Source of the DNA: an uncultured Bacteroidales bacterium
Lineage (GTDB): Bacteria; Bacteroidota; Bacteroidia; Bacteroidales; Paludibacteraceae
DNA length: 38,894 nucleotides
Reading direction: 5' to 3'
Assembly (NCBI GenBank): GCA_900319995.1
Contig: ONQO01000025.1
Location: 1 to 38,894 of the forward strand
Notes under the pieces: generated by a model
The model's database searches: none
What the model saw: the letters and a program-made list of their open reading frames with translations, nothing else
Told to the model about the DNA's origin: nothing
Shown here: piece after piece, positions 8,329 to 16,899 of the stretch
How positions within the stretch are numbered: the first letter of the stretch is position 1
How the letters are laid out: each line of letters begins with the position of its first letter
Position numbers and translations under genes: made by a program

Positions 8329-10758
8329 TTATAGTTCTACGGCATACGTAAGCAAAAGACCTGTTGGAACAGTCATGATAATTGAAGCACGGCTGGCCTG
8401 CGGGCAGTCTTGTGCGAAAGAGAGTTCTGCCAAATCATGACAGAAATCCCATAGATTATAGCATTCCACATTCAGCCGCATCTCTATATTCCGTACTTCC
8501 CATGTGCCTTGTAGATGGAGATCAACCATATACACCGCTCCGTGACGTCTGCCGAAATTACCGTCAGTCGGATTGGTCCCCCGGGAAGTTTCCGGTATCA
8601 GAGCCATCTGTCCTGATGATTTGTCATAGTAATAACAATATGAACTGAAGGGTTTTCCGTCCGTCCATTTGAGTGTCAGCCCCGCTTGTACCCATCGGCA
8701 GATATTATAGCCCAGATAGAAGCGGGCTACGTATCCTTTGTCCAAATCCATACGCCCAACCCCTTGAAAGCGACCGGACGGATTATTTACGACATGTCCC
8801 GTATTCGGATTGGCAGTCGTCTCTGACAATACACCTACCGTATTACTATTAGCGCCGTTACCAAGTCCTGTGTAACCAGCGGCCTGCATTGATTGCCAAC
8901 TGATTCCTACCGTCACATGCTTGCCAGTGTAGGTATAACGCGTCAATTGAGAGAAATAATACGGCGAGTTCATCAATATATTCGTCCCGAAAGCAGGTGC
9001 GGTTCCTATCTCATATTGTTTAGTTCCAAGGGTCATCAAAAATACCGGCACACTTTCAAAGTTCTGATAATATCCGTTTGCTTCCTCTCCGCCGGAATAG
9101 AAAGTATGCCACACATTGAAGAACTTGCGGTAGGCATTCTGTAGCACTATCTCATGTTGTCCGCGGCGGCTATGGAACACAAAACGGATAGGAATATGCA
9201 GTTCCAAATAAGAGGTCTGCATTAGGTTTTTACGGTAATGGTGAAACTTGCCGCCTGTGGTTGCAAAAAGCATGTTCGTACCTGCCAGATACACATCCGC
9301 ATTCATATAATCATCCGAGAAATACCGCAGATAATCAGCATTGTAAGGCATGCGTTCATGGGAAAAACTCAGTCCCATCTCAAACCAGCGGCAGGGATGT
9401 AAATCAAAACTGACTCCTGCCTGCCAGTTGGGAGAAATTTTGCTCTTGTGGTTACCTAATAGCATGCCGTCCAATGTAAAATCCATATGCGCATGCAAAT
9501 CCAACTGGCGGCAGATAGTATAATCGGCATTAAGACCAAAAGTGTTTTCCAATATTCCACCAGTATAGGATTTGGTTTTCCATTCATAGCGGTAGAGCGC
9601 CGTGTCTGCCGTTGATATAGGAGAACAAAAATAGACCTGATTAACAAATGTCTCTTTTTCCGGACGGAAATGCAACATTGAGTTATGAGAACGCACATGT
9701 ACAGAAAGCCATGAAAGCAACGGTTGCTCATAATTAACGGACCAGCTCAGTTCATGCGTACTACCATCTGCCACCCAAGGATAAAAACTCTCTCCGTCTA
9801 TATCAAGGATATTTTTTCGGAACTCTGAATTAGTATGGTGTACCGTATTCGTCGCCCATGTTATACCTGTGGTCAAATATTTCCTTTGAACATATATTTG
9901 TCCTGTGTAATTTTTCGTATCAAAGACCTCGTTCCAATTGTACAAATATTCACTACCTCCGTCTTCTTTGCCTGAGAAATTGAGTCGATAACCTAAGCGC
10001 AGGAACGCATGGTTTGGCTTCATAGGCAATAGTCCGTCTGCCTGTATTTTGTAGTAACCGGCAGTATAATAGGGGTCTTCTGAAATAAGTCCTCGCTCGT
10101 TCTCTCGCGTTATAAGCCGCTGTCCATAAGCCGCTAACAGATGTTGGCGGTATGCGTTTCCTTCTTTGTCATGAAGGGTATAGGCGGCATCCAAACTACC
10201 CGCTCCCTTCAAGTGACGCCTTGCAGATACATGCTTGAACGTTTCCGCGCTCTGCATGGCAGTTCGATGGGATATATTGATGATGGCGGCTGTTCCTGGG
10301 GCTGGCTCTCCGTTACCAACCTGTCCTGTATTGTACTGTACTTGAATATAATCTGGCGCCGTTGTGTCATGCGTAAATTGTAACTGAGCTTGATGTGTGT
10401 CTATCAACAAGTCGTATTGTCGCATGTTCGGAACAAAAACTGTGTTCCCAGGAGCAAAGCGGTCATCTACACGCATACCATCAATCATGTATCTATTCAT
10501 CATACATGGTAATCCAGAAATAGCTATATTAAGTCTGTCAGGAAGCCACCATTGACCCGTTGTATGATTCTCTACTATCACATGGTCGTTAAGCGCTTCC
10601 AAATAATACATCAAATCCGAGCGGTGATACCATTGGCGAAAATATGAAGCGGGGACAGAGTCGTTCCCGCTCATGTCTGTACGGCTGACTTCCAACGCCT
10701 TTATGGACAAAGGACATAGGACAAAAGATAAAAGACATATTATTGGTAGTCTGTTCAT
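8329..10758 (-). CDS. TonB-dependent receptor-like outer-membrane protein
   Basis: 809 residues with a signal peptide (cleavage likely after 'LSIKA'). A short N-terminal plug-like part is suggested by 'MIDGMRVDDRFAPGN' (about 92-106), followed by a long region of alternating aromatic and polar strands and terminal beta-strands typical of a large outer-membrane barrel. There is no N-terminal carboxypeptidase-regulatory domain and no clear TonB box, so the match to the receptor family is partial; it could be a receptor-like barrel without transport function. It begins in an ATGA overlap with the upstream barrel gene (10755-10758), so the two are probably made together. The substrate is unknown. 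The signal peptide codons consist of a 7-bp tandem array (see separate entry). Confidence 0.6.
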   Translation of the reverse strand: MNRLPIICLLSFVLCPLSIKALEVSRTDMSGNDSVPASYFRQWYHRSDLMYYLEALNDHVIVENHTTGQWWLPDRLNIAISGLPCMMNRYMIDGMRVDDRFAPGNTVFVPNMRQYDLLIDTHQAQLQFTHDTTAPDYIQVQYNTGQVGNGEPAPGTAAIINISHRTAMQSAETFKHVSARRHLKGAGSLDAAYTLHDKEGNAYRQHLLAAYGQRLITRENERGLISEDPYYTAGYYKIQADGLLPMKPNHAFLRLGYRLNFSGKEDGGSEYLYNWNEVFDTKNYTGQIYVQRKYLTTGITWATNTVHHTNSEFRKNILDIDGESFYPWVADGSTHELSWSVNYEQPLLSWLSVHVRSHNSMLHFRPEKETFVNQVYFCSPISTADTALYRYEWKTKSYTGGILENTFGLNADYTICRQLDLHAHMDFTLDGMLLGNHKSKISPNWQAGVSFDLHPCRWFEMGLSFSHERMPYNADYLRYFSDDYMNADVYLAGTNMLFATTGGKFHHYRKNLMQTSYLELHIPIRFVFHSRRGQHEIVLQNAYRKFFNVWHTFYSGGEEANGYYQNFESVPVFLMTLGTKQYEIGTAPAFGTNILMNSPYYFSQLTRYTYTGKHVTVGISWQSMQAAGYTGLGNGANSNTVGVLSETTANPNTGHVVNNPSGRFQGVGRMDLDKGYVARFYLGYNICRWVQAGLTLKWTDGKPFSSYCYYYDKSSGQMALIPETSRGTNPTDGNFGRRHGAVYMVDLHLQGTWEVRNIEMRLNVECYNLWDFCHDLAELSFAQDCPQASRASIIMTVPTGLLLTYAVEL
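10705..10739. repeat. Five-copy degenerate 7-bp tandem array in signal-peptide codons
   Basis: Plus-strand units are GGACAAA, GGACATA, GGACAAA, AGATAAA and AGACATA, end to end. They fall on residues 7-18 of the receptor-like protein and encode the hydrophobic core of its signal peptide. Because seven is not a multiple of three, each unit is read in a different frame, yet all give Leu, Cys, Ser, Phe and similar residues. Confidence 0.8.
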
Positions 10759-11660
10759 TTTTGCCTTTGTTCTTTATGCCTTAACGACTTTAAGATATCC
10801 AAGTTATATACCAACCCGACACGTATTTGATGAAAAGGATAATCCTTAATACCATATTGATACTGAACATAGGGTTCTAAGCCTTTGACATGTCCGGCGG
10901 CGCGAAGCTTAATACTCATCGGTGCATCTCCATACCGCTCCCAACCGACATATCCTCCCCATGTTGCCTTCAATGAGAAGTACTCGTGCTTCAACTGTGC
11001 TTGTATGCCGTACATGACCGCATCGTTCTGACGTCCGCTATCGGTCTGCCAGCAGAGGAAACCGGCAGAACATGCAAAACGAAACGTTACTCTTTTTAGC
11101 GGAATTGACTGTCCGAGAGCCAAATCAAAGAAATAGCCCGGACTATCAAAATGGCGTTTGCGTTCAAACTGTTCTCCACTGGCAGTTTTAATCCCGATAC
11201 GCAATACCATCTGGGGGATATATTTCGCTTTGCCTGTATGAAACCATTCGTTATGGAGCACTTGTATGTCCGTGGACAGATATACATCGCTTGCGCCGCC
11301 GCCTATTCCATCTGTTTGACTGTACCACTCATAAACGGGCATCCAGACATTCAAGTTTGCCCATCTCGTGAATAATGGTATCTGCACGCGCGCGAAAATA
11401 TCACCCGTACGGCTGCCATCATAACCGAAATAACCATCTGCTGCCAACTCGAGGCGCAGACGGTCATAAGTCTGTCCGTCAGACATGTCTGGTATCGGGA
11501 GCGCATTCGGACCAAAGAAAGCCGGTGCTATTCCTGTCGGCTCACGCAGATTAGGTCTCTCCGTCGGCACTAATGCCCATAGAGGTAAAAAATGAAAGAA
11601 GAAAGATGAAAGGATCATCCATCCTGACAACCGGTTACTCAATGAGATTTTCCTTTTCAT
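10755..11660 (-). CDS. Predicted outer-membrane beta-barrel protein, unknown function
   Basis: 301 residues with a long hydrophobic N-terminus (about residues 10-31, ending 'FLPLWALV') that looks like a signal peptide. The mature part has amphipathic strands with aromatic girdle residues ('YDRLRLELAADGYFGYDG', 'FARVQIPLFTRWANLNVWMP', 'PYVQYQYGIKDYPFHQIRVG'), consistent with a barrel of roughly twelve strands. I do not recognise a named family. It starts 20 nt after dnaJ ends, and its stop overlaps the start of the receptor-like gene by four bases, so it is likely co-translated with that gene. A role with the downstream receptor-like barrel is inferred only from position. Confidence 0.6.
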   Translation of the reverse strand: MKRKISLSNRLSGWMILSSFFFHFLPLWALVPTERPNLREPTGIAPAFFGPNALPIPDMSDGQTYDRLRLELAADGYFGYDGSRTGDIFARVQIPLFTRWANLNVWMPVYEWYSQTDGIGGGASDVYLSTDIQVLHNEWFHTGKAKYIPQMVLRIGIKTASGEQFERKRHFDSPGYFFDLALGQSIPLKRVTFRFACSAGFLCWQTDSGRQNDAVMYGIQAQLKHEYFSLKATWGGYVGWERYGDAPMSIKLRAAGHVKGLEPYVQYQYGIKDYPFHQIRVGLVYNLDILKSLRHKEQRQK

Positions 11661-11680
11661 GTTTCCTCTTAATCATATAA

Positions 11681-12847
11681 TCATATTCCGAACAGGTTCC
11701 TGAAGAAGTTCTTCTTATCCGCTGAACCAGGTGCTATGTTTGGACTGTTCTGCAACTGTTCTATGAGTTGTCGCTCGTCTTTATTCAGTCGTTCAGGTAT
11801 ATATACACCTACATTAATCAGCAAATCACCTGTTCCATAGTTCCGCCCGTATTGGTCTATACGCGGAAGACCTTTGCCTCTCATACGAAGCACCTTGCCG
11901 GGTTGTGTCCCCGGAGTAATGGTTATTTTTACGTCACCGCTGAGGGTCGGAATCTGCACTTGTCCTCCAAGAACAGCAGTCGGCATATCAAGCAATAAAT
12001 TATATACCAAATCGCTTTCTTGACGAATAAAATCTTTATGTTCCTCTTCTTCAATAAGCACGAGCAAGTCTCCGTTAACGCCTCCTCGTGGAGCTGCGTT
12101 TCCTTTGCCTGGAACCGTCAGTTGCATGCCTCCGGACACTCCGGCAGGAATAGTGATTGTGATGATCTCTTCGTCACGCAGCACACCTTGGCCTCCACAT
12201 TTCGTACATTTATTTCGGATAACCGTTCCTTCGCCGCCGCAGTTTTCGCATTCGCTTTGAACCTGCATCATTCCAAAAATACCGCGTTGCTGGCGGACGA
12301 CGCGCCCCGAACCTTTACAAGTAGGACATGTGTCGGTACGTCCGTCGGCACTTCCGCTGCCATTACAGTCCTTGCATTGAACCAATTTGCGCACTTTGAT
12401 TTTCTTCTCGCAGCCTTTGGCTATCTCTTCCAGAGTCAAATGCACTTTCACACGCATGTCGCTTCCGCGTCTTACTCGCTGTCCACGACCTCCGCCGCGA
12501 CCGCCCATGAACATCTCTCCTATGTCGCCAAGATCGAATCCTGCGCCTTGGAAGATGTCGCCGAAGTGTGTAAAGATATCTTCCATTGACATACCTCCAC
12601 CACCGAATCCTCCGGAGCCTTGCATGCCCGCCATGCCGAATTGGTCATAACGCTGACGTTTCTGAGGATCGGAAAGAACCTCATACGCCTCTGCCGCCTC
12701 TTTGAATTTCTCTTCGGCTTCCTTATCCCCTGGATTTTTGTCAGGGTGATATTGGATAGCTTTCTTGCGGTAAGCTTTTTTTATTTCTTCTGCGCTGGCA
12801 TTCTTGTCAACACCTAACACTTCATAGTAATCTCGCTTCTCTGCCAT
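11681..12847 (-). CDS. dnaJ: Chaperone protein DnaJ
   Basis: 388 residues, full length for a type I DnaJ. The J domain (about 5-70) carries the HPD motif at residues 34-36 ('IQYHPDKN') that stimulates DnaK ATPase. A Gly/Phe-rich linker (about 74-122) follows, then the zinc-binding domain with four CxxCxGxG repeats ([32 protein letters not shown]), and the C-terminal substrate-binding domains. It acts in the cytoplasm with DnaK and GrpE in protein folding. The gene lies four bases downstream of grpE; dnaK is not in the window. No CIRCE element is visible upstream of the pair. Confidence 0.98.
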   Translation of the reverse strand: MAEKRDYYEVLGVDKNASAEEIKKAYRKKAIQYHPDKNPGDKEAEEKFKEAAEAYEVLSDPQKRQRYDQFGMAGMQGSGGFGGGGMSMEDIFTHFGDIFQGAGFDLGDIGEMFMGGRGGGRGQRVRRGSDMRVKVHLTLEEIAKGCEKKIKVRKLVQCKDCNGSGSADGRTDTCPTCKGSGRVVRQQRGIFGMMQVQSECENCGGEGTVIRNKCTKCGGQGVLRDEEIITITIPAGVSGGMQLTVPGKGNAAPRGGVNGDLLVLIEEEEHKDFIRQESDLVYNLLLDMPTAVLGGQVQIPTLSGDVKITITPGTQPGKVLRMRGKGLPRIDQYGRNYGTGDLLINVGVYIPERLNKDERQLIEQLQNSPNIAPGSADKKNFFRNLFGI

Positions 12848-12851
12848 AATT

Positions 12852-13400
12852 TCACTCTCCTACTACCACTTTGGCGAATCGTATAACTTTATCGCCAAGT
12901 TTGTAACCTTTTTGTGTACAATCTATTACTTTACCTTTATTCTCCTCGCCTGCGGCAAACGTCGTTACGGCTTCGTGTTCGTCTGTATTGAAATCCGCGC
13001 TTGCGGTCTCGATAACGTGAACATCGTTCTTAGCAAGGAAGGCAAGGAATTTTTGCTGAATAAGACGAATTCCTTCACGCACAGAATCAATATCATCTGT
13101 CTTTTCCATTGCGCTGACTGCGCGCTCGAAATCGTCTATTAGCGGCAACATCTCCGTGAAGATGCGTTCGCCTGCGGTTGCCATGAGCTCCAATTTCTCC
13201 TTATTCGTCCGACGGCGGTAGTTATCAAACTCTGCCATCATACGCAAGTTCTTGTCCTCAAGGTCTGCTATACGCGCTTTCAACTCCTCCGTTTCATCCT
13301 TCTCCGTTTCCGGCATCTCTTGGCGTTCCTGAGTCTCTTCGTTTTGAACTGTGGACTCTTGACTTTTTTCTTGTTTTTCTATTCTTTCTTTCTTACTCAT
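12852..13400 (-). CDS. grpE: GrpE nucleotide exchange factor
   Basis: 182 residues. A charged, Glu/Gln-rich N-terminal tail (1-45) leads into the long helix and coiled coil ('[16 protein letters not shown]', about 55-70), then the family signature in '[11 protein letters not shown]' and the beta-domain near the C-terminus ('[18 protein letters not shown]'). GrpE releases ADP from DnaK and acts as a dimer. Gene order grpE-dnaJ with a four-base gap indicates one transcript. The region upstream (13401-13530) contains no match to the TAnnTTTG promoter element, so its promoter could not be placed. Confidence 0.97.
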   Translation of the reverse strand: MSKKERIEKQEKSQESTVQNEETQERQEMPETEKDETEELKARIADLEDKNLRMMAEFDNYRRRTNKEKLELMATAGERIFTEMLPLIDDFERAVSAMEKTDDIDSVREGIRLIQQKFLAFLAKNDVHVIETASADFNTDEHEAVTTFAAGEENKGKVIDCTQKGYKLGDKVIRFAKVVVGE

Positions 13401-13530
13401 ATTCGTATATAATTATCCATTTTTAACTATCTCAAATAACATGCCACATGGCACTTTCCTGCCATTTTGGCAGTATTTTACATGTGCAGGGAAAGTAATT
13501 GCTTTTTCGATATGCACACGCAAAAAACGA
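13401..13530. other. grpE upstream region with overlapping inverted repeats
   Basis: No gene is seen. A short hairpin, CTGCC-ATTTT-GGCAG, lies at 13459-13473. Around it are two interleaved complementary pairs: CACATG (13445-13450) with CATGTG (13481-13486), and ACTTTCCTG (13453-13461) with CAGGGAAAGT (13487-13496, one bulge). They could form alternative or pseudoknotted structures in the 5' leader of grpE. A regulatory role is speculation. Confidence 0.35.
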
Positions 13531-13717
13531 CCACAAAACTGCCACAATAATATCACAAGACTATTACGAGACTATTACGAGGTTTTATGCTGACAACCGT
13601 TAGAGATTAGTTAATGATAAGTTAGACATAAGTTAGTCATCCCCTACCTTCTACCTACCTTCTACCTACCTTTTACCAACCCTTTACCGACACAATAAGG
13701 AGGTAAAGTAGCCTAAC
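13531..13717. repeat. Degenerate 11-bp tandem array between ruvB and grpE
   Basis: About 17 consecutive 11-bp units can be laid out in one phase from 13531. They drift gradually: CCACAAAACTG, CCACAATAATA, TCACAAGACTA, TTACGAGACTA, TTACGAGGTTT, later AAGTTAGACAT and AAGTTAGTCAT, then TACCTACCTTC and TACCTACCTTT. In another phase GTTA-starting units (13599-13642) and CTACCTTCTAC units (13644-13687) each repeat four times without a gap. Neighbouring units are most alike, as expected for stepwise duplication with divergence. The unit length is close to one turn of B-DNA. No ORF, spacer pattern or terminator was found inside it. Confidence 0.75.
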
Positions 13718-13759
13718 CTTACTGCGAACACACGGCAACTAATTTGATACAATTTATTT

Positions 13760-14779
13760 TTAAAATATACTCTGTTGTCCGTCAGCACTAAGAGGGGTTT
13801 TTCCGAGATGCTGATAGGCAAGAAGCGTCGCTTCGCGTCCGCGAGGCGTCCGTTTGATGAATCCTTCTTTGATAAGGTAAGGTTCATAAACATCTTCGAT
13901 AGTTCCGGCATCTTCGCCCATCGCTGTAGCGATGGTATTGAGACCGACAGGACCTCCACGGAACTTATCAATAATTGTGGTCAGCAGTTTGTTGTCTATC
14001 TGATCGAGTCCGAACGTATCAATATTGAGTGCTTCGAGCGCATATTGCGCGATTTCAAGGTCTATCCGTCCGTCGCCTTTCACTTGGGCAAAGTCCCTTA
14101 CTCGTCTGAGAAGCGCGTTAGCAATACGGGGTGTGCCACGGCTACGTCTGGCTATCTCCACCGCCGCTTTCTCTTCTATCTCCACCTTAAGTAGACGCGC
14201 AGAGCGTTTGACGATTCCTGCAAGGATATCCGCATCGTAATACTCAAGATGGCAGTTGATGCCAAATCGTGCACGGAGAGGTGAAGTAAGCAGGCCTGAC
14301 CGGGTTGTTGCGCCTATTAGGGTGAACCGATTGAGGTCGATTTGTATCGTTCGCGCGGATGGACCTTTGTCTATCATGATATCAATTCGATAGTCCTCCA
14401 TAGCTGAGTAAAGATACTCCTCCACGACAGGACTCAGACGGTGGATCTCATCAATAAATAGAACATCATTGGGCTCTAACGAAGTAAGTAAGCCGGCAAG
14501 ATCACCTGGCTTGTCAAGTACAGGACCGGAAGTCACTTTGAAACCAACGCCCAATTCATTAGCGATTATGTTACTGAGGGTCGTTTTCCCTAGTCCCGGA
14601 GGACCGAATAGCAACACATGATCAAGACTCTCATGACGCAGTTTGGCTGCTTCCACAAAAATCTTCAGGTTAGATGTCACCTTACTCTGTCCTGCAAAAT
14701 CAGCAAAGCACAAGGGTCTCAAAGCGTTATCCTGCTCCTTTTCGGACATCTGTTGTCGTATATCAAAATCATTTACCAT
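13760..14779 (-). CDS. ruvB: Holliday junction branch migration ATPase RuvB
   Basis: 339 residues, full length. The AAA+ core shows Walker A 'GPPGLGKTT' (59-67), Walker B 'LFIDEIHRL' (about 110-118), sensor 1 'LIGATTRSG', and the arginine-finger region near 'PLRARFG'; the C-terminal winged-helix DNA-binding domain ends with '[16 protein letters not shown]'. RuvB hexamers drive branch migration of Holliday junctions with RuvA. ruvA and ruvC are not in the window. The gene follows the ABC ATPase by 16 nt and is probably the last gene of the TPM-lemA-ABC-ruvB transcript. Downstream lies the 11-bp array. Confidence 0.98.
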   Translation of the reverse strand: MVNDFDIRQQMSEKEQDNALRPLCFADFAGQSKVTSNLKIFVEAAKLRHESLDHVLLFGPPGLGKTTLSNIIANELGVGFKVTSGPVLDKPGDLAGLLTSLEPNDVLFIDEIHRLSPVVEEYLYSAMEDYRIDIMIDKGPSARTIQIDLNRFTLIGATTRSGLLTSPLRARFGINCHLEYYDADILAGIVKRSARLLKVEIEEKAAVEIARRSRGTPRIANALLRRVRDFAQVKGDGRIDLEIAQYALEALNIDTFGLDQIDNKLLTTIIDKFRGGPVGLNTIATAMGEDAGTIEDVYEPYLIKEGFIKRTPRGREATLLAYQHLGKTPLSADGQQSIF

Positions 14780-14795
14780 CTAAGCATTTACTATG

Positions 14796-15485
14796 TCATT
14801 TAGTCATTTGGTGGAACAACTCCTCCAAATCGTGGATATTACCGATTAACTCATTGGCTTTTATTTGCCCGTGATTTAGGATAACTACGCGGTCGCACAT
14901 TTCGTGCACTTCTTGCATGATATGGGTAGAGAGAATGATCGTTGGTCTTTGACCGTTGCCTGTTGTCTGTTGACAATTTGTCGCCACGTCCCGAATGAGA
15001 CTTCGAATCTCCACTAATTGGTTAGGGTCGAGACCTGTGGTAGGTTCGTCCAAAATCAGCAGTTCCGGATTGCCTAACATAGCCTGCGCCAATCCGACTC
15101 GTTGGCGGTATCCCTTGCTCAAGTCACGTATATGCTTATGCCTCTCAGCTGTAAGCCCGACTCGTTCTATGAGATCATTCACCATTTGGTCGTTTACCCG
15201 TTTGGCTTTTGAAGTCAAACCAGCCATAAAACGTAGATATTCAACTACGTACATCTCATCATAGAGGGGGTTGTTCTCCGGCAGATAGCCTATACGGTCT
15301 GGCGCCTGAACTGTTCCTTTGTCAGCGCTCCATAAACCAATAAGAATCTTCATCAGCGTTGACTTGCCGGCACCATTGGGACCTAACAATCCGACTATTT
15401 GACCGGAAGGAATATCCAAACATACATCGTTCAGCACCTGTTGGGTGCCGAACGATTTACTAATATGTTGGATACTAACCGACAT
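14796..15485 (-). CDS. ABC transporter ATP-binding protein, GldA-like
   Basis: 229 residues with all ABC ATPase motifs: Walker A 'GPNGAGKST' (35-43), Q-loop region replaced by 'YLPENNPLYDEMYVVEYL' (67-84), signature 'LSKGYRQR' (122-129), Walker B 'LLILDEP' (142-148) and the H-loop His (188). The 'YLPENNPLY' segment and signature are typical of the GldA group of Bacteroidota, linked with gliding/T9SS-related GldFG permeases. No permease gene is adjacent, and the protein is shorter than I recall for GldA (about 300), so the transported substrate is open. Residues 168-182 are an extra Gln/Asn/Thr-rich loop encoded by a 7-bp repeat array, just before the H-loop strand. Confidence 0.8.
   Translation of the reverse strand: MSVSIQHISKSFGTQQVLNDVCLDIPSGQIVGLLGPNGAGKSTLMKILIGLWSADKGTVQAPDRIGYLPENNPLYDEMYVVEYLRFMAGLTSKAKRVNDQMVNDLIERVGLTAERHKHIRDLSKGYRQRVGLAQAMLGNPELLILDEPTTGLDPNQLVEIRSLIRDVATNCQQTTGNGQRPTIILSTHIMQEVHEMCDRVVILNHGQIKANELIGNIHDLEELFHQMTK
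14941..14982. repeat. Six-unit 7-bp tandem array inside the ABC ATPase gene
   Basis: Plus-strand units: GTTGGTC, TTTGACC, GTTGCCT, GTTGTCT, GTTGACA and ATTTGTC. The total of 42 bp keeps the frame and encodes 'NCQQTTGNGQR' plus flanking residues, a segment that most ABC ATPases lack between the D-loop helix and the 'ILSTH' strand. Confidence 0.75.
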
Positions 15486-15490
15486 GGTCT

Positions 15491-16879
15491 TTATTTTTGT
15501 GCTCCGTAACCGGCTTTAGCTCCGAACAATTTCAGCGCTTTGTCGAAATTATAGCGGTTGCCGTACATCGACACGCGGCGTGTCTCTGTGCCTTGCATGT
15601 TCTGCCCCGTAGCCTGGTTGAACCGGTTGCCGGCAGAATTGCGGTCAAAGCTCTGGCTGCTGGAGATGATTTTCAGGTCTGCAAAAGCCTTGATATAGTC
15701 CTGGTCGAAAGCATCCAGTGCCGGATCATTGGCATCAAGGAACTTGTTGTTCTCCGCGCGCGGCATGGTCTTCTCGTCCACCATGTCCTCAATGTCCGTA
15801 CACTTGATGTTCGTCCATTTGCCGCCACCGCTGGAAGGCAGTTGGAGGTCCGCTGCATTGAGGAAGAAATAGTTGTCGTAGAGGTTCGTCACGCGTTTTG
15901 CTTCAATCTTCGCATCCGGTCCGGAGAGGAGGTGCGTACGCGAAACAGCGGCGTAGTTGTTGCCGATGAACAGGTTGTGATGCACGTCGGCATTGACGCA
16001 GGTACGATACTCGAAACCGTAACCCATGTCCTCCATGTACTTGTCGCGGCACCAGGAGAAAGCAACCGTGTTATGGTGGAAATTGACATGCGAAGCCTCG
16101 CCGTTCTTGTCGCCGCCCAATACACAGCAACTACTGTAACGGTTGGAAAGGAAGACGTTGTTGTAAATTTCCACTTCGCCGCAACGGGAAGTCATCAGGA
16201 TTCCGTAGTTGTTTCCGTTGAGGAAGAGGCAGTTACGAATGATGACGTTTCCGGCGATGCCGCCTTGCGACCAGAGGAGTTTGTGCTCCACCTGCGGCGG
16301 TATTCCCTGCATCAGACCTGTCTCAAATGCTTTGGACGGACATCCGAAACGCTCATCGGTCGGGTCGTTGGGCATATAGAAGTTCTCCAGACCCATGTTC
16401 AGCATGATACCGTCAATGATGAGGGTGCCTTTCGGCGCTTTCGCCATTACATCGTCCAGATTGCTGATATGAATCATACCTTTGCTACCATTGGTACCAC
16501 GCTGCTCTTCCGTCGGCTCGATACGCGTGATGTATTTAAGCGGGTCACGCTCGGTGAACGACTCATTCCAGCCGCCTTCGAGCGTAATGAAATTCGAAAC
16601 CTCGATGTAACCGGCATTGGCTTTGCCAAGGTAGTTACCTTCGCTGATACGAACTACCGCTCCGTTCTCATTGTTCTCTTTAATGATGTCCAATACTGCC
16701 TGAATATCTTTCTTTGCTGTTTGGGGAGAAAGAGCGTCCGCTCCGCGTGCTGCACCTTGTTTGGAGACATAGTAAATCTTGCCGGAGGTTGGATTAACTT
16801 TTTGTTTGTTCTCTTGTTGCGGCTGCGCCTGTTGGGAGGTAGCCGGTTTGGAGACTGCGCCACGGAGAGTTTCATAGCA
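15491..16879 (-). pseudogene. Right-handed beta-helix surface protein gene lacking a start codon and signal peptide
   Basis: The frame is open for 462 codons after a TAG at 16880-16882. The start of the family-like sequence, 'KIYYVSKQGAARGADAL' followed by 'KKDIQAVLDII', is preceded by a Gln-rich linker, so conserved coding extends well upstream of the first possible start (a TTG at 16693, inside the conserved domain). No ATG or GTG exists in frame. Repeated strands such as 'NVIIRNCLFLNGNNYGILM' and 'VEIYNNVFLSN' indicate a parallel beta-helix of the kind found in exported polysaccharide-binding or -degrading proteins. The signal peptide appears lost by deletion, or a frameshift hides it; an ATG at 16875 lies in another frame. 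It sits between lemA (20 nt) and the ABC ATPase gene (5 nt). Confidence 0.65.
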
Positions 16880-16899
16880 CTATATTTTGCTTTACATTA

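Noticed and set aside
13644-13687. Possible CRISPR array
   Set aside because: Units of 11 bp are contiguous with no unique spacers, and there are no cas genes in the window.
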